Source: Patiriisocius_A hiemis
GTDB taxonomy: Bacteria; Bacteroidota; Bacteroidia; Flavobacteriales; Flavobacteriaceae
Assembly: GCF_031846325.1 (NCBI RefSeq)
Contig: NZ_JAVRHZ010000004.1
Coordinates: 62,001-126,000 of the forward strand
Length of the DNA stretch: 64,000 nt
Direction of reading: 5' to 3'
The position numbers and the translations under genes were made by a program. The first letter of the stretch is position 1. Every line of letters starts with the position of its first letter. The notes under the pieces were generated by a model. That model saw only the letters and a program-made list of their open reading frames with translations, did no database searches and had not been told where the DNA came from. Shown in pieces: positions 41,588 through 50,729 of the stretch.

Positions 41588-42453
41588 TGAATAAACAACA
41601 AGATCAATGGCTTTTTGAAATTTCCTCCAAAAGGAAATTAATAGACCTTAATTTTAAGGAGATATGGCGGTATAGAGATTTATTGGTCTTATTTATAAAG
41701 CGAGACATTGTTACTGTTTACAAGCAAACAGTATTAGGGCCACTATGGTTTTTTATACAACCCTTTTTTACCTCTGTTATCTTTACGTTGGTGTTTAACA
41801 ACATTGCAAGTATTAGTACCGGTTTTGTTCCTGCTTTTTTGTTTAACCTCTCTGGTATTACAGCATGGAATTACTTTAAAATATGCCTAACAGGAACCTC
41901 AAATACGTTTAGGAGTAACGCTGGTATTTTTGGGAAGGTGTATTTTCCTCGATTTATAGTACCATTATCAAAAGTAATATCCAACCTTTTTAAGTTTGGG
42001 ATACAATTGCTCATTTTAATAGGCTTTTATATCTATTACCTAGTAAATGGAGCACAAATTTCTTTGAGTGTATATACCTTATTGTTTCCAGTTTATATAC
42101 TATTAATGATGTTGTTTGGGCTTGGTGTGGGGATGATTCTCTCTACATGGACAACAAAATATAGAGATATCTCTATTTTAATGTCCTTTGTAATGCAAAT
42201 GTTGATGTATGTTTCTGCGGTACCCTATCCATTAGCCGAAATCCAAAAAAAACAACCTGAATATGCTTGGGTGGTTGAGTATAACCCAATAACTCATATT
42301 ATTGAAGGGTTTAGGTATATTTTGTTTAACCCACCTGGCGTAGCTTTTAACTGGACACCTTTACTATATGTATCGCTATTAGCAACTGCATTATTTCTGG
42401 TAGGGCTTATATTATTTAATAGAACCGAAAAAACATTTATAGATACTGTATAA
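41587..42453 (+). CDS. ABC-2 polysaccharide export permease (Wzm/KpsM type)
   Basis: This 288-residue integral membrane protein has six predicted helices and the family block FKEIWRYRDLLVLFIKRDIVTVYKQTVLGPLWFFIQP at the N terminus. A late YNPITHIIEGFRYILF segment and ABC-2 features complete the match. It forms, with the next gene's ATPase, the inner membrane exporter for a lipid-linked or nucleotide-diphosphate-linked polysaccharide. The frame is open upstream from 41566, but the ATG at 41587, part of a TAATG junction with the epimerase gene, is the expected start (MNKQQDQWLF). Confidence 0.93.
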   Translation: MNKQQDQWLFEISSKRKLIDLNFKEIWRYRDLLVLFIKRDIVTVYKQTVLGPLWFFIQPFFTSVIFTLVFNNIASISTGFVPAFLFNLSGITAWNYFKICLTGTSNTFRSNAGIFGKVYFPRFIVPLSKVISNLFKFGIQLLILIGFYIYYLVNGAQISLSVYTLLFPVYILLMMLFGLGVGMILSTWTTKYRDISILMSFVMQMLMYVSAVPYPLAEIQKKQPEYAWVVEYNPITHIIEGFRYILFNPPGVAFNWTPLLYVSLLATALFLVGLILFNRTEKTFIDTV

Positions 42454-43745
42454 TGAGTATTATTCTTAAAGCTGAAAATATAAGTAAACAATACCGTTTA
42501 GGTCTGGTAGGTACTGGTACCTTAAAACATGATTTTAACCGGTTTTGGCATCGTATTCGAGGTAAAGAAGATCCTTATTTAAAAGTTGGTGGAGTAAATG
42601 ATAGAACCAAAAAAGCTACTGAAGATTATGTATGGGCCTTACAGGATATTAATTTTGAAGTTGAAGAAGGTGAAGTACTAGGTATTATAGGTAAAAATGG
42701 AGCAGGAAAAAGCACCTTGCTTAAAATATTATCTCAAGTTACTAGCCCAACTACGGGAACTATAAAAAGTAGAGGGCGTATTGCTTCCTTACTGGAGGTA
42801 GGGACGGGGTTTCACCCTGAGTTAACAGGACGCGAAAATATTTATCTTAATGGGGCTATACTAGGGATGACCAAAGCAGAAATTGCCAGTAAAATAGATG
42901 AAATTATAGATTTTTCTGGTTGTGAGTTATATATAGACACGCCTACCAAGCGGTATAGTAGTGGAATGACAGTGCGTTTGGCATTTGCCGTAGCTGCGCA
43001 TTTAGAGCCCGATATTATGGTTATTGATGAGGTTTTGGCAGTAGGGGATGCCGAGTTTCAGAAAAAGGCGGTAGGGAAAATGCAAGATATTAGTAGGGGA
43101 CAAGGTCGTACCGTGTTGTTTGTAAGTCATAACATGGCTGCTGTAAAGAGCTTATGTACTCGATGTATTGTATTGGATAATGGTGGATTAGCATTTAATG
43201 GACATACAGACGAAGCTATAGATTTTTATTTGAAATTAAATTCCTCAAATAGAGGAATTAGAAACAATAGTATTTTTAATCCAAATGAATTTGAATACTC
43301 CCCTCACGTAAGACCTGTATCTATTAGTGTAGGAGCTGTTGGAAAAGCATTGGAAGAGCCAATAGAATTTGAAGATGAAATTGAATTTAAGATTCAGTTT
43401 AATAAACTATCAGAAAATATTCAAATAGATACTACGCTACAAATTAAAGATTCAAAAGGTAATTATGTAATAAGTTGTGGAAGTGGATTATCTCAAAATA
43501 TTGAAAACAAAAATGAAACAGGTACAGTAGAGCATAGCGTTCGGTTTCCTTCAAGTTTTTTTAGTTCGGAAGAGTTTTTTGTAAACGTGCTATTTGTTGA
43601 AAATAAAAAAACAGTAACGGTTAAACTGGATGATATTATTTCATTTCAAGTACTAGAAAGTACTAGGAAACTCGGAGAATGGATGGGTAAATCCATTGCC
43701 CCTATTAAGATAAAACTGGATTGGTTTTTAAGCACACATGATTAG
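42453..43745 (+). CDS. Wzt-type polysaccharide ABC transporter ATPase with C-terminal domain
   Basis: This 430-residue protein has Walker A GKNGAGKSTLL, signature YSSGMTVRLAFAVAAHL, Walker B IMVIDEVLAVGDAEF and switch VSHNMAAV. The N-terminal region before the ATPase contains an extra LKHDFNRFWHRIRGKEDPYLKVGG block common to O-antigen and capsule ATPases. Residues from about 275 form a C-terminal beta-sandwich (IEFEDEIEFKIQFNK, QIKDSKGNYVISCGSG). In related Wzt proteins it recognises the modified end of the chain. The polymer may thus carry a terminal modification, perhaps sulfate or methyl. Start and stop join neighbours by overlaps. Confidence 0.94.
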   Translation: MSIILKAENISKQYRLGLVGTGTLKHDFNRFWHRIRGKEDPYLKVGGVNDRTKKATEDYVWALQDINFEVEEGEVLGIIGKNGAGKSTLLKILSQVTSPTTGTIKSRGRIASLLEVGTGFHPELTGRENIYLNGAILGMTKAEIASKIDEIIDFSGCELYIDTPTKRYSSGMTVRLAFAVAAHLEPDIMVIDEVLAVGDAEFQKKAVGKMQDISRGQGRTVLFVSHNMAAVKSLCTRCIVLDNGGLAFNGHTDEAIDFYLKLNSSNRGIRNNSIFNPNEFEYSPHVRPVSISVGAVGKALEEPIEFEDEIEFKIQFNKLSENIQIDTTLQIKDSKGNYVISCGSGLSQNIENKNETGTVEHSVRFPSSFFSSEEFFVNVLFVENKKTVTVKLDDIISFQVLESTRKLGEWMGKSIAPIKIKLDWFLSTHD

Positions 43746-44379
43746 AAGAAAAAAGAAAAATAAAGTTTTTTGTATTGGATCTGGAAAAACAGGAACAACA
43801 TCTGTTGAAAAAGCCCTTAGTGATTTTCGTTACAAAATGGGCGATCAAATAAAGGCTGAATTATTACTAAATGAGTATGCCAATAGAAACTTTAAAGCCA
43901 TAATAGATTTCTGTAAAACAGCAGATGCTTTTCAAGACGCTCCTTTTTGTTTTCAGCACACATATATTGCCTTAGACCAATATTTTAAAAATTCGAAGTT
44001 TATTCTCACGGTAAGAGACTCTGATGATCATTGGTATAGTTCTTTGATAAACTTCCATGCGAAAACAATTACAGAAGGAAATCGACTTCCAACATGGGAA
44101 GATTTAAAAAACTCACCCTATCGATATAGAGGCTACCGCGCTGATGTACGAAAAAAAGTTTTTGGGATTCAGGAAGACGAGAATCCTTATGACGAAACAA
44201 AGCTAAAGACGTATTACAATACTCATAATGCTTCGGTACAAGATTATTTCAAGAATAGAGATAATTTGTTGGTGCTAAATGTAGCCCATAATAATGCATA
44301 TAAAATGTTGTGTTCTTTTTTAAACGAAACAATGCTTTATGAAACCTTCCCCTGGGAGAATAAAACAAGCCTAAAATAA
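43738..44379 (+). CDS. P-loop sulfotransferase-family protein
   Basis: This 213-residue protein has the 5'-phosphosulfate-binding loop FCIGSGKTGTTSVEKAL directly after a basic N terminus. A later VRDSDDHWYSSLINFH corresponds to the 3'-phosphate site. The fold is that of Sulfotransfer_17 and related families, which transfer the sulfuryl group from PAPS to a sugar or other acceptor. It overlaps the Wzt gene by eight bases, which places it inside the export operon. The acceptor is unknown and the protein is short, but no motif is missing. Confidence 0.8.
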   Translation: MIRRKKKNKVFCIGSGKTGTTSVEKALSDFRYKMGDQIKAELLLNEYANRNFKAIIDFCKTADAFQDAPFCFQHTYIALDQYFKNSKFILTVRDSDDHWYSSLINFHAKTITEGNRLPTWEDLKNSPYRYRGYRADVRKKVFGIQEDENPYDETKLKTYYNTHNASVQDYFKNRDNLLVLNVAHNNAYKMLCSFLNETMLYETFPWENKTSLK

Positions 44380-44381
44380 TA

Positions 44382-45443
44382 ATGATAAACGTCACCAAAA
44401 CCTTTTTACCCCCTCAAGAAGTCTATCAAGCTATTTTGAAACGGGCTTGGGATAAGGTTTGGATTACCAATCGAGGAGCCTTGGTTAAGGAATTGGAGAA
44501 GAAAATACAGGCGTATTTGCAAAGCGTACCGTTACTAACCATGACCAATGGCACCTTACCCTTGCAAATAGCAATTAAGGCTTTGGGTTTACAAGGAGAA
44601 ATTATTACTACCCCTTTTAGTTATGTGGCAACTACCTCTACTATTTCTTGGGAAGGCTGTACTCCTGTTTTTGTAGATATACACCCCCATTATTTAACTA
44701 TAGACGAGACAAAAATAGAAGCAGCCATTACTCCTAAAACTACCGCTATATTGGCAACGCATGTATTTGGAAATCCTTGTGCCATTAAAGAGATTGAAGC
44801 CATTGCTATAAAACACAATCTTAAAGTAATTTACGATGCGGCTCATTGTTTTGGGGTGCAATATAAGGGGGAAAGCATATTTAATTTTGGCGATGTAAGT
44901 ACATGTAGTTTTCATGCCACCAAGCTTTTTCATACAGGGGAGGGAGGTGCTGCTTTTTGCAACGATGCTTTATTGTTTGAAAAGTTGTTTTACCATCATA
45001 ATTTTGGGCATAAAGGTAAAGAAGATTTTCAAGGGGTTGGGATTAACGGGAAAATGAGTGAGTTACAAGCTGCTATGGGATTGGCTGTGATGCCGTATAT
45101 AGATGATATTATAAAACATCGTAAAGCTGCTGTTGCATTTTACAAAGATCATTTGTCACAATTTGAGACAATTAAAATACGAGAGGAAACCCAATGGAAT
45201 TATTCGTACTTCCCTCTTATTTTTGATACTGAAGCGCAATTACTACAGGTACAGCAAAAACTAAATACGCAAGATATTTTTCCAAGACGCTATTTTTATC
45301 CTAGTTTAAACACCCTCCCTTACGTATCTCATACCGATATGCCCATTTCTGAAAGTATTTCAAAAAGAGTCTTGTGTTTACCTCTTTCTCATGACATTAC
45401 GGACGACCAACAACGTATCGTTATTAAAGCGATTGCCGGATGA
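44382..45443 (+). CDS. DegT/DnrJ/EryC1/StrS-type sugar aminotransferase
   Basis: This 353-residue PLP enzyme transfers an amino group to a keto sugar nucleotide. The lysine that binds PLP is in SFHATKLFHTGEGGAAF, and TNGTLPLQIAIKALGL and IYDAAHCFGV are conserved family segments. Enzymes such as VioA, FdtB and QdtB have the same size. The keto-sugar donor must come from another 4,6-dehydratase, for instance a dTDP-glucose product, as none other than Gmd is encoded in this window. It is followed with a four-base overlap by wbqC, which points to a joint role. Confidence 0.88.
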   Translation: MINVTKTFLPPQEVYQAILKRAWDKVWITNRGALVKELEKKIQAYLQSVPLLTMTNGTLPLQIAIKALGLQGEIITTPFSYVATTSTISWEGCTPVFVDIHPHYLTIDETKIEAAITPKTTAILATHVFGNPCAIKEIEAIAIKHNLKVIYDAAHCFGVQYKGESIFNFGDVSTCSFHATKLFHTGEGGAAFCNDALLFEKLFYHHNFGHKGKEDFQGVGINGKMSELQAAMGLAVMPYIDDIIKHRKAAVAFYKDHLSQFETIKIREETQWNYSYFPLIFDTEAQLLQVQQKLNTQDIFPRRYFYPSLNTLPYVSHTDMPISESISKRVLCLPLSHDITDDQQRIVIKAIAG

Positions 45444-46147
45444 AATCTTCTATAGCCATTATGCAGCCCTATTTGTTTCCTTATATAGGGTATTTTCAGT
45501 TAATTCACGCCGTGGATACTTTTGTGTTTTATGATGATGTACATTATATAAAACGGGGTTGGATAAATAGAAACAAGCTTTTGGTTCAAGGAAAAGAAAG
45601 CCTTTTTACGGTGCCGCTCAAGGAGGCATCTCAAAATAAACTAATTAAGGAAACATATATTCAGAAAAGCGGAAAGTGGGAAGAAAAATTCTTTCAAACC
45701 CTAGCGTTTAATTATAAAAAGGCACCTTATTTTTTGGTTGTTGAGGCATTATTAAAAGAGATTTTTAAGCTGGAATATGAAACTATTGCAGATTTGGCCA
45801 TTCATGGAATTGAAAAAATTTCACATTACCTTTCCCTCAATACCAAATTTGAATTGAGTTCTGAAGCCTACCATGAGACCGTAGGAATGGAAAAGGCAGA
45901 CAGATTAATAGCAATAACAAAACAAAAGGGAGTAATAGACTATATTAATCCTTCGGGAGGAAAAGAATTGTATGAAAAATCGTATTTTTCGGATCAAGGA
46001 GTACGGCTTCATTTTATTGAAAACAATTTAGTGCCTTACCCACAATTTCGGCATCCATCTGTAGTAGGGTTATCTATAATAGATGTATTGATGTTTAATT
46101 CTAAACAAGAGACGCTTCATTTAATAGAACAATATAAACTCAATTAG
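45440..46147 (+). CDS. WbqC-family protein
   Basis: This 235-residue protein shows the WbqC signature near the N terminus: AIMQPYLFPYIGYFQLIHAVDTFVFYDDVHYIKRGWINRN in outline, where a Phe-Tyr-Asp-Asp and a Trp-Ile-Asn-Arg motif are strictly conserved. WbqC-like proteins occur beside DegT aminotransferases in O-antigen clusters and are thought to take part in assembling an acyl amino-sugar, but the reaction is not settled. Here it lies between the aminotransferase and an acetyltransferase gene, in line with that context. Confidence 0.88.
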   Translation: MKSSIAIMQPYLFPYIGYFQLIHAVDTFVFYDDVHYIKRGWINRNKLLVQGKESLFTVPLKEASQNKLIKETYIQKSGKWEEKFFQTLAFNYKKAPYFLVVEALLKEIFKLEYETIADLAIHGIEKISHYLSLNTKFELSSEAYHETVGMEKADRLIAITKQKGVIDYINPSGGKELYEKSYFSDQGVRLHFIENNLVPYPQFRHPSVVGLSIIDVLMFNSKQETLHLIEQYKLN

Positions 46148-46149
46148 CC

Positions 46150-46809
46150 ATGGCAAAAGTTGTTATTTTTGGATTATTAGATACAGCAGAGCTCGCTCAT
46201 TATTATTTACAGCATGATAGCGAGCACGAGGTAGTAGCTTTTACCGTTTCAAAAGAGTATTTAAAAGAGACTGCATTTAAAGGCTTGCCCGTTGTAGCTT
46301 TTGAAGATATTACAACTGCTTATCCACCTAGCGACTATAAATTGTTTGCCCCTATGACTGCAAAAAGTATGAACCAGCATCGAGAGAAAATTTATCTGGA
46401 GGGAAAGAAGATGGGGTATGCATTTATATCTTATATAAGCAGTAAGGCAACAATATTTGATAATGAGATAGGGGAGAATTGCTTTATTTTGGAAGATAAT
46501 ACCATACAGCCCTTTACTAAAATTGGGAATAATGTGGTTTTATGGAGTGGCAATCATATTGGGCATCATGGAGAAATAAAAGACCATGTTTTTTTTACTT
46601 CGCATGTGGTGCTTTCTGGGCATTGTGTAGTAGAGTCTCATTGTTTTTTTGGCGTAAATGCCACGATTAGGGATTATACACACCTTAAAAAAGGGACTTT
46701 GGTCGCTATGGGAGCAAGTATTACAAAACAAGAAACCGATGAGTGGGGGGTATATGTAGGAAATCCTGCAAAAAAGCTAGAAGGAAAACTTAGTTATAAA
46801 ATGTACTAA
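46150..46809 (+). CDS. NeuD/PglD-like sugar O- or N-acetyltransferase
   Basis: This 219-residue protein has an N-terminal Rossmann-like PglD_N segment (VVIFGLLDTAELAHYYLQHDSEHEVVAFTV). It then has a left-handed beta-helix of hexapeptide repeats from about residue 90 (ATIFDNEIGENCFI, IGNNVVLWSGNHIGHHGEI, HVVLSGHCVVESHCFFGVNA). A catalytic-type histidine pair (HIGHHG) is present. It ends with a bound acetyl-CoA-type region YVGNPAKKL. Together with the aminotransferase before it, it probably acetylates the amino sugar. The exact acceptor is unknown. Confidence 0.87.
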   Translation: MAKVVIFGLLDTAELAHYYLQHDSEHEVVAFTVSKEYLKETAFKGLPVVAFEDITTAYPPSDYKLFAPMTAKSMNQHREKIYLEGKKMGYAFISYISSKATIFDNEIGENCFILEDNTIQPFTKIGNNVVLWSGNHIGHHGEIKDHVFFTSHVVLSGHCVVESHCFFGVNATIRDYTHLKKGTLVAMGASITKQETDEWGVYVGNPAKKLEGKLSYKMY

Positions 46810-46810
46810 T

Positions 46811-47749
46811 ATGAAGTGGGAAAAGAAAGGATTGATTTTTAAACCCACAGGCGAACACGAATGGAGCAAGAGCCATGCGCAAGTTCCATTTGCTTTGTTG
46901 CTTAATGAAAAACAACTAAGAATATTTTATTCAACAAGAAACAAGGATAGTGCTTCTTCGGTATCTTTTATAGATGTTGACCCTAAAATGCCTTCAAAAA
47001 TTTTATATATTCATCAAAAACCAGTTTTGACAAAAGGAAGTCCTGGTGCATATGACGATTCTGGAACGATGCCTTCTTGGTTTCTGTATCATGAAGGAAA
47101 ACTCTATTTATATTACACTGGATGGAACAAAAGTGATATAGCGTCCTATAGACTATCTATTGGATTGGCTGTTAGTGAAGATGATGGGTTTACATTTAAA
47201 AAAGTATTTAAAGGGCCTTTGATGGATAGAAGTATTCACGATCCTATTTGGGTAGGGCAACCCTGTGTAATTAAAGAAGCGAACGAATGGAAAATGTGGT
47301 ACTTAAATTGTGAAAAAATTGAAATTATTAATAATCATCCAGAACCTTTTTATAATGTAAAATACGCTCATTCACAAGATGGAATCACTTGGGAAAGAAC
47401 GAATAAAGTGTGTATCGACTTTAAGTTTGGTACTATAGATGCCATTGGCAGACCTTGTGTTTATAAAGAAGACGGTGTCTATAAAATGCTGCACTCTAAT
47501 AGAAAAGCCGCAGGATATAGAGATCAAAAAAACGCAGGGTATTCTATTGGATATTCTGAATCAAAAGATGGAGTTCATTGGGAGCGGTTAGATGAAAAAG
47601 TTGGTATTGCTAAAAGCGAAGAAGGATGGGATTCTATTATGATTGAATATTGCACGACCTATGTCTTTGAAGGGAAAAGATATTTAATTTATAACGGTAA
47701 CGGATTTGGTGCTTCGGGATTTGGGTATGCTATTCAAAAGGAATTGTGA
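46811..47749 (+). CDS. Five-bladed beta-propeller (GH43/GH32-like) protein
   Basis: This 312-residue protein begins MKWEKKGLIFKPTG and has repeated blades with SxDGxxW features (SEDDGFTFKK, SQDGITWERT, SKDGVHWERL). It matches the cytoplasmic five-bladed propeller proteins that accompany polysaccharide loci and are usually labelled glycosidase-like. Despite the fold, no signal peptide is present, so a role in synthesis, not degradation, is more likely. Its ATG is one base after the acetyltransferase stop, and its stop overlaps the next start (TGATG). No catalytic residues are assigned with confidence. Confidence 0.72.
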   Translation: MKWEKKGLIFKPTGEHEWSKSHAQVPFALLLNEKQLRIFYSTRNKDSASSVSFIDVDPKMPSKILYIHQKPVLTKGSPGAYDDSGTMPSWFLYHEGKLYLYYTGWNKSDIASYRLSIGLAVSEDDGFTFKKVFKGPLMDRSIHDPIWVGQPCVIKEANEWKMWYLNCEKIEIINNHPEPFYNVKYAHSQDGITWERTNKVCIDFKFGTIDAIGRPCVYKEDGVYKMLHSNRKAAGYRDQKNAGYSIGYSESKDGVHWERLDEKVGIAKSEEGWDSIMIEYCTTYVFEGKRYLIYNGNGFGASGFGYAIQKEL

Positions 47750-48789
47750 TGAAGAAATATATACATATTGGATTTCCTAAAAATTTCTCTACTTCATTGC
47801 AAAGAGATTATTTTTCAAAACACCCAGATATATTTCATTTAGGAATTGGTGTCGATAATAATTTGGGATACCGCGATAGCATTGTTGAAAAAACATTAGA
47901 AGTTTATTTAAAGACTTGTAAATATTATAAGTACAAGGAGGTTGAGAAAACCATTATTGAGCATTTTCAATCATTATTCAAAAAACATGAGAGGGGTGCT
48001 AAAGTTATTGGAGTTTCGGGAGAACACCTTGGATTTGCATTTAGTTATGATGGATTAAGCGGAAAGGAAAAGGCAGAACGATTAGTACAAATATTTGGCT
48101 CTGATACTAAAATTGTAATGATTATTAGAAATCAGTTTAGCTTACTAAAATCATTATATAGAGAATGTGTAAGAGTTGGGTTTGCATCCAATTTTTCAGA
48201 TTTTATTAAGTTACTCTACAAATACCAAGATCGAAATTTTGTCTATGATTTTCGATACGATTATGTTGTTGAAACTTACACCCAGTTGTTTGGAAAAGAA
48301 AACGTTGGAGTCTTTTTCTTTGAAGATTACAGAAATGAAAAGAATGAATTAATTCTACAGGATGGTCGCATAAAACTCTTTTCAGATTTAAATAGGTTTT
48401 TAGGTATTTCCGAAACAAAAATGGATTTTGGGCACTATAACGAAGCAATACCTTCAAATAAAATAATGACAAAGGCTGTCCTTAATGCTGAATATCCTCA
48501 CGATTTAGGTAACCATCTTTTAGAATCGGCTGAAAAACATAGAATAAAAAAGTATTTGGAAGAAGATTTATCCTTCTTTGAAGAAGAAAAGGAGACATTT
48601 TCTGATGTGATTATAAAAACGGAATTAATTGAAAGGGCAGTGTCTTCAGATAAAACAAACAAACTAGTTTATGATACAAATCCTAAATGGATTTCTTTTT
48701 TTAAAGAATTTTACGAAGAAGGAAATCATAAGGTAGCTGCGCTTTTAGACCAAAAACTTCCTGAAGAGTACTTTAATCTTAACTTTTAG
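47749..48789 (+). CDS. Large sulfotransferase-like protein
   Basis: This 346-residue protein begins KKYIHIGFPKNFSTSLQRDYF, which is a 5'-PSB-type loop with FPKNFSTS. It has a later IRNQFSLLKSLYRECVR as the 3'-phosphate site. This supports a PAPS-dependent sulfotransferase of the large carbohydrate-type class. The loop lacks the second glycine seen in classical enzymes (KxGTT or KTGG), so activity is less sure. Many hydrophobic or basic segments follow without known motifs. It lies between the propeller gene and a glycosyltransferase gene and is likely co-translated with the former. Confidence 0.72.
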   Translation: MKKYIHIGFPKNFSTSLQRDYFSKHPDIFHLGIGVDNNLGYRDSIVEKTLEVYLKTCKYYKYKEVEKTIIEHFQSLFKKHERGAKVIGVSGEHLGFAFSYDGLSGKEKAERLVQIFGSDTKIVMIIRNQFSLLKSLYRECVRVGFASNFSDFIKLLYKYQDRNFVYDFRYDYVVETYTQLFGKENVGVFFFEDYRNEKNELILQDGRIKLFSDLNRFLGISETKMDFGHYNEAIPSNKIMTKAVLNAEYPHDLGNHLLESAEKHRIKKYLEEDLSFFEEEKETFSDVIIKTELIERAVSSDKTNKLVYDTNPKWISFFKEFYEEGNHKVAALLDQKLPEEYFNLNF

Positions 48790-48804
48790 AGGATAGTGAA
48801 TGGC

Positions 48805-49779
48805 ATGGTAAGTGTAATAGTCACGACATATAACCACAAAGACTATATTAAAGAATGCCTAGATAGTATCCTTTCTCAAGTGTGTAATTTTCCTTTCGAA
48901 ATTATAATAGGGGAAGATGAGAGCCAAGACGGCACTAGAGATATATGTAAACAATATGCCTTAAAGCATCCTGAAAAAATTAAATTGTTTTTAAGATCTC
49001 GTAAGGATGTAATTTATATTAATGGAAACCCTACTGGGAGGTTTAATTTTAGAGAAAGTTTAAAAGTTGCTAAGGGAACATATATTGCCCTCTGTGAGGG
49101 AGATGATTATTGGGCGGACCCATTAAAACTTCAAAAACAAGTTGATATACTTGAAAAGAATAAAGACTATATTCTATGCCATCATTGGCAGAAATATGCT
49201 ATTTACCAAAACGAGGAGTGGGTAGAGGTAGCTGCACCAAAAAAGGGACACGGTTATTTTCCTAATACCCATGGGACCGTAAAAGAAGTTTTTGAAAACA
49301 AGCTTCGTGTAAAATCACGTAGCTTACTTTTTAGAAATGTAATAACGGAGAATTTTTTTCCAGATTGGTACACAAAAGTGGCTTTTGGAGATGTTGCATT
49401 AAGTTTTCTTTTAGGGAAATTAGGAAGTTTTTATTTTATAGATGAGCCCATGGCTGTTTATAGGCAAACAAATCAAGGTTTATCAACCGCAGGGAAAACG
49501 ACATTAGGTAATAGAAAATTTATTGTAAGGCATTTCAAAAATTGGATATCTATTTGGGATTTTGGTTTACAATTTTATAATTATAAATTTAGCAAAGAAG
49601 CTTTGGCAACGGTTTCTTTATTTTATAAAAGGATTATTGACCATTTACCAAGAAATCATATTTCATTACTTGGGATTATGAGGTTTAATTTTTTCAGTCG
49701 GACCTTACCTTTTTTAATGAAAGTATCTAGTTTTAAATTATTTTTTAAATATTATATAAGAAGGATTATAAAGAAGTAA
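48805..49779 (+). CDS. GT2 glycosyltransferase
   Basis: This 324-residue GT-A enzyme starts MVSVIVTTYNHKDYIKECLDSIL and has LIGEDESQDGT-like acceptor strands (here IIIGEDESQDGTRDI), followed by ALCEGDDYWADPLKL with the metal-binding motif (GDD). A GTG nine bases upstream would add three residues. The ATG at 48805 is the typical GT2 start and is preferred. Donor and linkage cannot be read from the sequence. It is one of at least six GT2 genes in this locus. Confidence 0.88.
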   Translation: MVSVIVTTYNHKDYIKECLDSILSQVCNFPFEIIIGEDESQDGTRDICKQYALKHPEKIKLFLRSRKDVIYINGNPTGRFNFRESLKVAKGTYIALCEGDDYWADPLKLQKQVDILEKNKDYILCHHWQKYAIYQNEEWVEVAAPKKGHGYFPNTHGTVKEVFENKLRVKSRSLLFRNVITENFFPDWYTKVAFGDVALSFLLGKLGSFYFIDEPMAVYRQTNQGLSTAGKTTLGNRKFIVRHFKNWISIWDFGLQFYNYKFSKEALATVSLFYKRIIDHLPRNHISLLGIMRFNFFSRTLPFLMKVSSFKLFFKYYIRRIIKK

Positions 49780-49790
49780 ATTAGCTACCT

Positions 49791-50729
49791 ATGAAAGAAT
49801 CTTCTTTGCTATTTATTATATCACAACCAAGGAGTGGTTCTACTTTTTTACAACGTTTAATTTCTAATAACGAGTTTGTAAACACGACTAGTGAGCCATG
49901 GGTTTTACTACAATGTGCTTCTATTTTAAAACCCGAGTTGCTTAATGCTACTTTTAGTAATACACTTACACAATGGGCGTTTAATGAATACAAAAAGGGA
50001 TTTCCAACGGTGGATTTTCAAAAAATAGAAAAAGAGTATATTCTTTCTTTGTATCAACCTATGGCGCAGGGATATAGTTATGTGATTGATAAAACTCCTA
50101 GGTATTGGGAGCTCATTAATGAAATACCACAAATATTTCCTAATGCCAGAATCATTATTCTTAAAAGAAATCCTGAAGATGTAGTCCGTTCTATGATGAA
50201 GACTTGGCAACTTCAAAGCGTGGAAGCATTGAGTCGCTTTCAAAGAGATTTATTATTAGCACCAGCAGAAATTCAAAATTTTCTTGATAGAAATCATAAT
50301 AATGACAATATTTTTGAATTAAAATATGAAGACCTAATGCAAAACTTGTCTGATCAAACCAAAACTATTTATAACTGGTTGCAACTTCCATACAACGATA
50401 CTGTTTTGGATATAGAAAAAAACAATAAAATAAAAGGAGTTTTTGGAGATCCTTACCAAAATTCTAGTGGTCCTTATAAAAGTGTATCTTCAGTAAATTC
50501 AAATTATCAACTATCAAAAAAGCAAGAAAAATTTATAAGTGCCTATCTTAAGTTTCTTGGTGTTACATTTTTAAACCAATATGGATATGCCAATACAGCC
50601 CATATAGCCAATAAAAAATCTTTTGCTTTTGAATATTTTAAGACCTTACATCATAGAGATCATTACTGGGTCAATGAAGAAATACATCCCTTAAAAAAGA
50701 AATTCTTTGGTTTATTTAATAAGCTATGA
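49791..50729 (+). CDS. Carbohydrate sulfotransferase-like protein
   Basis: This 312-residue protein has the 5'-PSB loop FIISQPRSGSTFLQRLI at residues 6-22 and the 3'-PB block IIILKRNPEDVVRSMMKTW. The order and spacing match the Sulfotransfer_3 type, like protein or carbohydrate sulfotransferases. It should use PAPS to sulfate a sugar hydroxyl. This is the best-conserved sulfotransferase in the locus. Its stop overlaps the FkbM methyltransferase gene by four bases. The acceptor is unknown. Confidence 0.88.
   Translation: MKESSLLFIISQPRSGSTFLQRLISNNEFVNTTSEPWVLLQCASILKPELLNATFSNTLTQWAFNEYKKGFPTVDFQKIEKEYILSLYQPMAQGYSYVIDKTPRYWELINEIPQIFPNARIIILKRNPEDVVRSMMKTWQLQSVEALSRFQRDLLLAPAEIQNFLDRNHNNDNIFELKYEDLMQNLSDQTKTIYNWLQLPYNDTVLDIEKNNKIKGVFGDPYQNSSGPYKSVSSVNSNYQLSKKQEKFISAYLKFLGVTFLNQYGYANTAHIANKKSFAFEYFKTLHHRDHYWVNEEIHPLKKKFFGLFNKL

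Noticed and set aside
46811..47749. Annotation as a secreted glycoside hydrolase
   Set aside because: There is no signal peptide and the gene is embedded in a biosynthetic operon, so only the propeller fold is claimed and not the activity.
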